Shown in pieces: positions 7,297 through 11,415 of a DNA stretch of 11,415 nt. The notes below the pieces were generated by a model. The model worked only from the letters and a program-made list of their open reading frames with translations, did no database searches and had not been told where the DNA came from. Each line of letters starts with the position of its first letter. Position 1 is the stretch's first letter. A program made the position numbers and the translations under genes. Source of the DNA: Flavobacteriaceae bacterium (GTDB lineage Bacteria > Bacteroidota > Bacteroidia > Flavobacteriales > Flavobacteriaceae); contig JAURFJ010000035.1 of the NCBI GenBank assembly GCA_030834365.1, forward strand, positions 1 to 11,415. The letters are read 5' to 3'.

Positions 7297-8316
7297 TCAT
7301 GTGCGTATTTTTTGTTCCCACATCCAAGCCGAACGAATAGCCTCGTCTAGCGAATGAGCGGCCTTCCAGTTGAGCTCGGCATTTGCGCGTGTAGTATCGG
7401 CATAGGCTTCAATCACATCGCCGGGTCGCCTTTCGGCAAAATGATAGGGTAACGCTTGCCCACTTACCCGTTCAAAACTACGTATCACCTCGAGCACCGA
7501 GCTGCCCTTGCCTGTACCGACATTGAACACCTCAAACCGCTGCTTTTGCTTTCGCTGAAGCAAGCGCTCCAAAGCCGAAACATGAGCGTTGGCTAGGTCA
7601 ACCACATGAATATAGTCTCTAATGCAGGTACCGTCAGGGGTCGGATAATCGTTTCCAAAAACCGAAAGCCGCTCACGAATTCCATAGGCCGTTTGGGTAA
7701 TGAAGGGTACTAGGTTTTGAGGTACTCCAATAGGTAATTCACCTATTTCAGCCGACTTATGAGCGCCGATCGGGTTGAAGTAGCGCAAGGCCACCGCCGA
7801 GACCTCCGGATCAGCATTGACCAAATCGCGCAGTATCTCTTCGCCTATCTGCTTGGTGTTTCCATACGGAGATTCTGCCGGCTTTATAGGGGCCTGCTCA
7901 GTTATAGGCATCTGATCGGCTTGGCCGTAAACAGTGCACGAAGAACTGAAGATCACAGACACCCCGGTTCGACCCTGCAGATTTTTTAGCAGGTTGATGA
8001 GACCTACTAGGTTATTTTCGTAATAACGAAGTGGGCGCTCTACGCTTTCTCCGACCGCCTTTGAAGCGGCAAAGTGAATCACCTGAGTGAGATCAGGTTG
8101 TCGCTCAAAAAAAGAGCTAAGCTGATGGGCGTCACACAGATCTAACTCGTGAAATTCGGGTAAGACACCTGTGATGCGCTCGATACCCGATAGCACCTCA
8201 ATAGAGGCGTTAGAAAGATCATCTATGATAATCACCTCATAACCCGACTCTATGAGCGCTACAGCGGTATGCGAACCAATATAGCCCAGGCCTCCAGTCA
8301 CGAGTACCTTCTTCAT
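7297..8316 (-). CDS. galE: UDP-glucose 4-epimerase
   Basis: This cytoplasmic SDR-family enzyme interconverts UDP-glucose and UDP-galactose to supply galactose for surface glycans. From the chosen start it has 339 residues. The NAD-binding motif GGLGYIGSHT is at 8-17, and DDLSNAS (32-38) is the classic second strand. The serine cluster SSSCTVYG (124-131) and the catalytic Y151 and K155 (YGNTK) are intact. RPGD (near residue 300) is the usual C-terminal signature. I chose the ATG at 8316 because GalE proteins normally begin MKxVLVTGG. AAAGGG (plus positions 8322-8327) sits 5 bases before it, and it starts 2 bases after the aminotransferase stop. An upstream in-frame ATG at 8334 would add six residues and overlap the preceding gene. 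A related UDP-sugar 4-epimerase specificity is possible. Confidence 0.92.
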   Translation of the reverse strand: MKKVLVTGGLGYIGSHTAVALIESGYEVIIIDDLSNASIEVLSGIERITGVLPEFHELDLCDAHQLSSFFERQPDLTQVIHFAASKAVGESVERPLRYYENNLVGLINLLKNLQGRTGVSVIFSSSCTVYGQADQMPITEQAPIKPAESPYGNTKQIGEEILRDLVNADPEVSAVALRYFNPIGAHKSAEIGELPIGVPQNLVPFITQTAYGIRERLSVFGNDYPTPDGTCIRDYIHVVDLANAHVSALERLLQRKQKQRFEVFNVGTGKGSSVLEVIRSFERVSGQALPYHFAERRPGDVIEAYADTTRANAELNWKAAHSLDEAIRSAWMWEQKIRT

Positions 8317-8318
8317 CT

Positions 8319-9479
8319 CTACCCTTTCAGACATACTCTTATTTCATCGGTTATACGGGCAATTTGCGCATCGGTTAATTCCGTATGCATGGGGAGCGAA
8401 ATGACCGATGCACATAAAGCGTTAGTCACGCCAAAGTCTTCTTCGCGGTAACGCATGTCGCGGTATGCCTTTTGCCTGTGCAACGGTATCGGATAGTAAA
8501 TGCCAAAAGGAATGCCCTTTTCGCTTAAATGAGCAGCCAGCTGATCGCGTCTGTTGCCCTGAATCTTTAAGGTATATTGGTGAAACACATGGCAGGTACA
8601 GCTGCTACAAAGGCCCTGACAATCGCTCACGGTAACCGGAGTTTCAAGGCCTGAAATATCAGAAAGGGCAGCGTTGTACTTTCGCGCTGCTTCTTGGCGT
8701 TTAGCGCTGTACGCATTCAGCCTGGGCAACTTAGCGTTAAGAACGACCGCCTGCAAACTGTCTAGTCTAGAGTTCACCCCTACCACATCGTGATGGTAGC
8801 GCTCGTACATTCCGTGATTCACTATACCCCTAAGCACATGAGCCAACTCGTCGTCGTTGGTGAATAGAGCTCCTCCATCTCCATAGCACCCTAAGTTTTT
8901 AGAAGGAAAAAAAGAGGTAGCGCCTACGTGACCAATAGTTCCGGCCATAGGTCGTTTTCCTGAAGGATCGTGATAGCGCGCTCCTATAGCCTGCGCATTG
9001 TCTTCAATAACAAACAGCTTGTGTTTTTCGGCCAAGGCCATAATCGCACTCATGTCAGCACACTGCCCAAAGAGATGCACCGGAACAATAGCCTTAGTTT
9101 TCGGCGTAATTGCGCGCTCGATTGCGTCTACATCTATGGTAAAATCATCGTGCTTAACGTCAACCAAAACAGGGGTCAAACCAAGCAAGGCGATCACCTC
9201 AACCGTTGAGGCGAAAGTAAAATCTGCAGTAATGACCTCATCACCGGGCTTAAGGCCCAGCCCCATCATGGCGATTTGCAAGGCATCGGTTCCGTTGGCG
9301 CACGGAATCACATGTTTGACACCGAGGTAGGCTTCTAAAGCCGTTTGAAAGTGTTTAACCGCGGGGCCGTTGATAAATGAGGCCGAACTGAGAACCTGAT
9401 CAATACCGGATTGAATTTCGGCTTTGAGCTCTTCGTATTGCCCTACCAGATCTACCATCTGAATCGAATGTTCACTCAT
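8319..9479 (-). CDS. DegT/DnrJ/EryC1/StrS family PLP-dependent sugar aminotransferase
   Basis: Members of this family transfer an amino group, usually from glutamate, to a nucleotide-bound keto-sugar for lipopolysaccharide, capsule or protein glycans. The exact sugar cannot be told from sequence. The 386-residue protein has the PLP-phosphate region ANGTDAL (61-67), the D160 motif (EDNAQAIGA), and the Schiff-base lysine K194 in FFPSKNLGCYGDGG. NSRLDSLQA (236-244) and the C-terminal GIYYPIPLH (326-334) are typical. Four cysteines at 287, 291, 294 and 296 form an unusual cluster before HVFHQYT. I start at ATG 9479 (MSEHSIQMVDL). A frame extension to 9548 adds 23 residues, but they would be encoded upstream of the likely promoter. 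It is followed by galE 2 bases later and is divergent from waaA, consistent with envelope sugar synthesis. Confidence 0.9.
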   Translation of the reverse strand: MSEHSIQMVDLVGQYEELKAEIQSGIDQVLSSASFINGPAVKHFQTALEAYLGVKHVIPCANGTDALQIAMMGLGLKPGDEVITADFTFASTVEVIALLGLTPVLVDVKHDDFTIDVDAIERAITPKTKAIVPVHLFGQCADMSAIMALAEKHKLFVIEDNAQAIGARYHDPSGKRPMAGTIGHVGATSFFPSKNLGCYGDGGALFTNDDELAHVLRGIVNHGMYERYHHDVVGVNSRLDSLQAVVLNAKLPRLNAYSAKRQEAARKYNAALSDISGLETPVTVSDCQGLCSSCTCHVFHQYTLKIQGNRRDQLAAHLSEKGIPFGIYYPIPLHRQKAYRDMRYREEDFGVTNALCASVISLPMHTELTDAQIARITDEIRVCLKG

Positions 9480-9497
9480 GAGAAAAGAATAGAAATT

Positions 9498-9505
9498 CAA
9501 AGGTA
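9498..9505 (-). promoter_or_regulatory. -7 promoter element for the aminotransferase-galE pair
   Basis: Minus-strand TACCTTTG is a full match to TAnnTTTG and lies 18 bases before the ATG at 9479. Transcription would start at about 9491-9493, leaving a leader of some 12-14 bases. No clear TTG is found at -33. If right, it rules out the longer aminotransferase start at 9548, which would lie upstream of the transcript. Confidence 0.55.
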
Positions 9506-9530
9506 GCAATTCACACTTTCCTAAAGATTG

Positions 9531-9538
9531 TACCTTCG
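9531..9538 (+). promoter_or_regulatory. possible -7 promoter element for waaA
   Basis: TACCTTCG differs from TAnnTTTG at one base. It ends 14 bases before the waaA ATG, so the transcript would be nearly leaderless (under about 10 bases). It is divergent from, and only 25 bases away from, the element serving the aminotransferase gene. No convincing -33 TTG is visible. Confidence 0.4.
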
Positions 9539-9552
9539 CCAAAAACAAGCGG

Positions 9553-10785
9553 ATGACAGCAATTTACGCCATTGTAACTCAATTAGCCGAGTGGAGCATT
9601 CGACTGTTGGGCATGGTGAATCCTAAATTGCGCAGCTGGGCAAAAGGTCACAAACAAAGCTGGAAGATACTCGATGAGCTCCACCCAAACGGGAGAAAGG
9701 TGATTTGGGTTCACGTAGCGTCATTGGGCGAATACCAGCAAGCCGTTCCCGTGCTCAAGGCCCTTAAAGACCATGAGACTAGTCCCTTTTTACTAGTCAC
9801 CTTTTTCTCCGCATCAGGTTATGAGGTGGTCAAAAACAAGGTGGTTGCCGACGCCGCTTGTTACCTTCCCTTAGACACTCCATCTAACGCTGAGCGCTTT
9901 GTAGCCAAGGTTCGACCGACAATCGCACTGTTTGTGAAATACGAAATTTGGCCGAATTACTTGAGAGCCCTTACGCGATATAAGATCAAGCATTTTCTCA
10001 TCGCTGCCCGCTTCTATGAAGGTCAGCGTCTATTTCAGTACGACTTTGGCCGAAAATTGCTCGACTCGTTTGAAGCCTTACTGTGTCAAGATGAGCATTC
10101 ATTGGCACTTGCTCAGAAGATGCTTCCTTCGAAAAAGACGCTACTGAGCGGTGACACTCGATTTGATCAAGTAATCACCCTTGCCGAGAATGAGCAACCA
10201 ATAGAGGCTATTGAGGCATTTAAAAACGGTCGTTTTTGTTTAGTGGTGGGCAGTTCATGGCACGAAGAAGAGGTCCTCATCGCCCAGTATTTAAGCGAGC
10301 ATGTAGACGATCATTTTTGCGTAATTATAGCGCCTCATAAAACTTCTTTAAACCGAATTGCACAGCTAAAATCAGCTGTCAACGAACGAGTAGCGCTTTG
10401 GTCTGATCAAAAAACTAATGGCCTATGCCGAGTGTTAGTCATCGACACTATTGGACTGCTGAACCGGGTCTATAAGAGCGCAGATGTGGCCTTTGTGGGC
10501 GGAGGATTTCGCAGCGGCCTTCACAACACCCTAGAACCCGCAGCACTGAGCATTCCGGTGCTGATCGGCCCCAAATACGAAACTTTTCCTGAGGTAAAAT
10601 CGCTAGTTGAACATAGAGGAGTGCTCGCCTTAATCGACTACAACGACTTTGAATCAGCCCTATTAAACTTCATCAAGCAGCCCGAACTCATGAGACAGAT
10701 GGGGCAAATCAACGGCGAATTCGTGAGGAAAAATGGCGGAGCAACCCAAAGGATACTCGCGTTTATCAAGGACTATTTACGCTAA
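9553..10785 (+). CDS. waaA: 3-deoxy-D-manno-octulosonic acid (Kdo) transferase
   Basis: WaaA adds Kdo from CMP-Kdo to the lipid A precursor at the inner face of the cytoplasmic membrane, the first step of the LPS core. The 410 residues begin with a hydrophobic, probably membrane-associated helix (about 1-22). The catalytic glutamate is E60 in ASLGEYQQA. Family motifs follow: KYEIWPN (129-135), GDTRFDQ (200-206), SSWHEEE (234-240), DTIGLL (298-303), FVGGGF (314-319) and HNTLEPAA (324-331), the last three in the CMP-Kdo-binding C-terminal GT-B domain. The length matches the E. coli enzyme. Whether it adds one Kdo or two cannot be read from sequence. It is divergent from the aminotransferase-galE pair and convergent with the tRNA gene, 30 bases away. 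No separate terminator was seen after it. Confidence 0.94.
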   Translation: MTAIYAIVTQLAEWSIRLLGMVNPKLRSWAKGHKQSWKILDELHPNGRKVIWVHVASLGEYQQAVPVLKALKDHETSPFLLVTFFSASGYEVVKNKVVADAACYLPLDTPSNAERFVAKVRPTIALFVKYEIWPNYLRALTRYKIKHFLIAARFYEGQRLFQYDFGRKLLDSFEALLCQDEHSLALAQKMLPSKKTLLSGDTRFDQVITLAENEQPIEAIEAFKNGRFCLVVGSSWHEEEVLIAQYLSEHVDDHFCVIIAPHKTSLNRIAQLKSAVNERVALWSDQKTNGLCRVLVIDTIGLLNRVYKSADVAFVGGGFRSGLHNTLEPAALSIPVLIGPKYETFPEVKSLVEHRGVLALIDYNDFESALLNFIKQPELMRQMGQINGEFVRKNGGATQRILAFIKDYLR

Positions 10786-10803
10786 AAAAAGTAAAGGAGA
10801 TAC

Positions 10804-10907
10804 TGAGAAGTTTAGTGCGGGCGGGGAGACTCGAACTCCCACACCTCGCGGCACTAGATCCTAAGTCTAGCGTGTCTACCAATTCCACCACGCCCGCAGA
10901 CTTCTCA
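10804..10907. repeat. 8-base inverted repeat flanking the tRNA-Leu gene
   Basis: TGAGAAGT at 10804-10811 and its exact reverse complement ACTTCTCA at 10900-10907 flank the tRNA. In the minus-strand transcript the 5' leader would contain TGAGAAGT and the 3' trailer ACTTCTCA. The two could pair beyond the acceptor stem with short internal loops. About 14 bases further downstream on the minus strand is a run of seven T (10784-10790). Confidence 0.6.
10816..10897 (-). tRNA. tRNA-Leu, anticodon UAG
   Basis: The minus strand folds into a complete 82-base class II tRNA. The acceptor stem is GCGGGCG paired with CGCCCGC, and the discriminator is A. The D-arm sequence GGTGGAATTGGTAGACAC is typical of leucine tRNAs. 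The anticodon stem CTAGA/TCTAG holds the loop CTTAGGA, with anticodon TAG at plus positions 10861-10863. A long variable arm (GCC GCGA GGT) follows. The T arm is GGGAG-TTCGAGT-CTCCC. CCA is not encoded and must be added after transcription, as is common in Bacteroidota. It would read CUA and, by wobble, other CUN leucine codons. It appears to be a single-gene transcript with its own promoter. Confidence 0.97.
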
Positions 10908-10919
10908 CTAAAAGAGGGG

Positions 10920-10927
10920 CAAATATA
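10920..10927 (-). promoter_or_regulatory. -7 promoter element for tRNA-Leu
   Basis: Minus-strand TATATTTG fully matches TAnnTTTG and sits 22 bases before the mature tRNA 5' end. The implied start at about 10913-10915 gives a leader of about 17 bases that includes the 8-base element able to pair with the trailer. No clear TTG lies at the usual -33 spacing. Confidence 0.5.
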
Positions 10928-10973
10928 CCTTATTTTTTGAAAAATTGTACCTCTCAAACCATTTCTTGTTTTG

Positions 10974-10981
10974 TAATTTCG
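10974..10981 (+). promoter_or_regulatory. possible -7 promoter element for the M20 peptidase gene
   Basis: TAATTTCG differs from TAnnTTTG at one base and ends 25 bases before the ATG at 11007. It is preceded directly by TTTTG, and the nearest better-placed TTG is about 26 bases upstream. It lies back to back with the tRNA promoter in the same 109-base gap. The match is modest and the call tentative. Confidence 0.3.
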
Positions 10982-11006
10982 GGTACTGCTTAAAACCGTG
11001 ATTTAG

Positions 11007-11415
11007 ATGCAAGATCCTAGACCTTATATAGAGACGCACAAAGACCAAATGATCGAAGAGTTAATCACACTCTTGAAAATTGCCTCGGTTAGCGCAGATG
11101 CTAGCTATAGCAAAGAGGTTCACCGTGCTGCTGCCTTCACCAAAGAACAACTTGAAAAGGCCGGATGCACCGCCTGCGAGGTCATTCAAACCCCGGGTTA
11201 CCCTGTGGTTTACGGTGAAAGAATCAAGGATCCCAGCCTTCCGACTGTTTTGGTCTACGGACACTACGACGTTCAGCCGCCAGACCCCATGAATTTATGG
11301 GACTCTCCACCGTTCGAGCCGGTTATCAAAAAGACAAACATACACCCCGAAGGAGCGATTTTTGCCAGGGGTGCCTGTGACGACAAAGGGCAATTTTACA
11401 TGCACGTAAAGGCCT
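11007..11415 (+). CDS. M20 family metallodipeptidase, N-terminal part (truncated by window end)
   Basis: The frame opens at ATG 11007 and stays open to the last base, giving 136 residues of a longer protein, usually about 450-470 residues in this family. Enzymes of this group are dinuclear zinc exopeptidases that hydrolyse dipeptides or trim short peptides in the cytoplasm. The metal-site motifs are clear: VYGHYDVQPPDP (83-94) supplies H86 and the catalytic D88, and FARGACDDKGQ (119-129) supplies the bridging ligand D125. LWDSPPFEP (97-105) is typical of the CNDP/dipeptidase branch. There is no signal peptide in the first residues (MQDPRPYIETHKDQM), so a cytoplasmic enzyme is likely. The remaining zinc ligands and the lid domain fall outside the window. 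Confidence 0.92.
   Translation, partial: MQDPRPYIETHKDQMIEELITLLKIASVSADASYSKEVHRAAAFTKEQLEKAGCTACEVIQTPGYPVVYGERIKDPSLPTVLVYGHYDVQPPDPMNLWDSPPFEPVIKKTNIHPEGAIFARGACDDKGQFYMHVKA

Noticed and set aside
9480..9548. Longer aminotransferase start at ATG 9548 (23 extra residues)
   Set aside because: The extra residues (MFLAKVQSLGK...) do not look like the family N-terminus. They would be encoded upstream of the consensus -7 element and would fill the divergent promoter region.
10786..10815. Terminator for waaA in the short gap before the tRNA
   Set aside because: The gap is A-rich with no self-contained stem-loop. Any hairpin on the plus strand would have to come from the antisense of the tRNA.
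10804..10907. tRNA-associated integration (att) site
   Set aside because: The flanking repeat is inverted rather than direct, no integrase or second copy of the tRNA end is present, and the neighbours are housekeeping genes.
10766..10957. Minus-strand open frame of about 63 codons covering the tRNA
   Set aside because: It reads straight through the complete tRNA-Leu gene and has no independent support as protein-coding.
11061..11264. Minus-strand open frame opposite the M20 peptidase
   Set aside because: The plus-strand frame has unmistakable M20 zinc-site motifs across the same bases.
1..11415. CRISPR array, insertion sequence, phage or defence island
   Set aside because: No regularly spaced repeats, transposase or integrase motifs, or defence-type genes were seen; all large frames match core metabolic or envelope families.

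Overview
The window looks like ordinary chromosome from a member of the Bacteroidota, most likely Flavobacteriales. This is inferred from three things. The products have flavobacterial-type sequences: ExbB, the SucA C-terminus, and the aminotransferase-GalE-Kdo transferase grouping. Start codons mostly lack a strong Shine-Dalgarno. Short intergenic gaps carry copies of the Bacteroidota -7 promoter element TAnnTTTG. I cannot name a species. No mobile element, CRISPR array, phage gene or defence gene was seen.

Left part (1-7198), all on the minus strand, read from right to left: sucA (2-oxoglutarate dehydrogenase E1), sucB (E2), tatD (metal-dependent hydrolase), ansA (type I asparaginase), then after a 116-base gap exbB (proton channel), a four-helix membrane protein of unknown function, and the first seven codons of an exbD-like gene cut off at base 1. 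The sucA-to-ansA genes are packed with gaps of 20 and 0 bases and a 4-base overlap, so they are probably one transcript. It links the TCA cycle, asparagine breakdown and a housekeeping hydrolase. The exb genes look like the start of a second transcript that energises outer-membrane uptake.

Middle part (7297-10785): a DegT-family sugar aminotransferase and galE form a tight minus-strand pair. waaA (Kdo transferase) is divergent on the plus strand and shares a 73-base promoter region with them. Together they point to lipopolysaccharide or surface-sugar synthesis.

Right part (10786-11415): a tRNA-Leu(UAG) on the minus strand with its own promoter, and divergent from it the start of an M20-family metallodipeptidase that runs off the window end.

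No gene-free stretch is longer than 300 bases. I see no previously undescribed multi-gene system. The best leads are the unknown membrane protein between exbB and exbD, the ExbB channel residue difference, the cysteine cluster in the aminotransferase, the leader/trailer pairing around the tRNA, and the compact divergent promoter.
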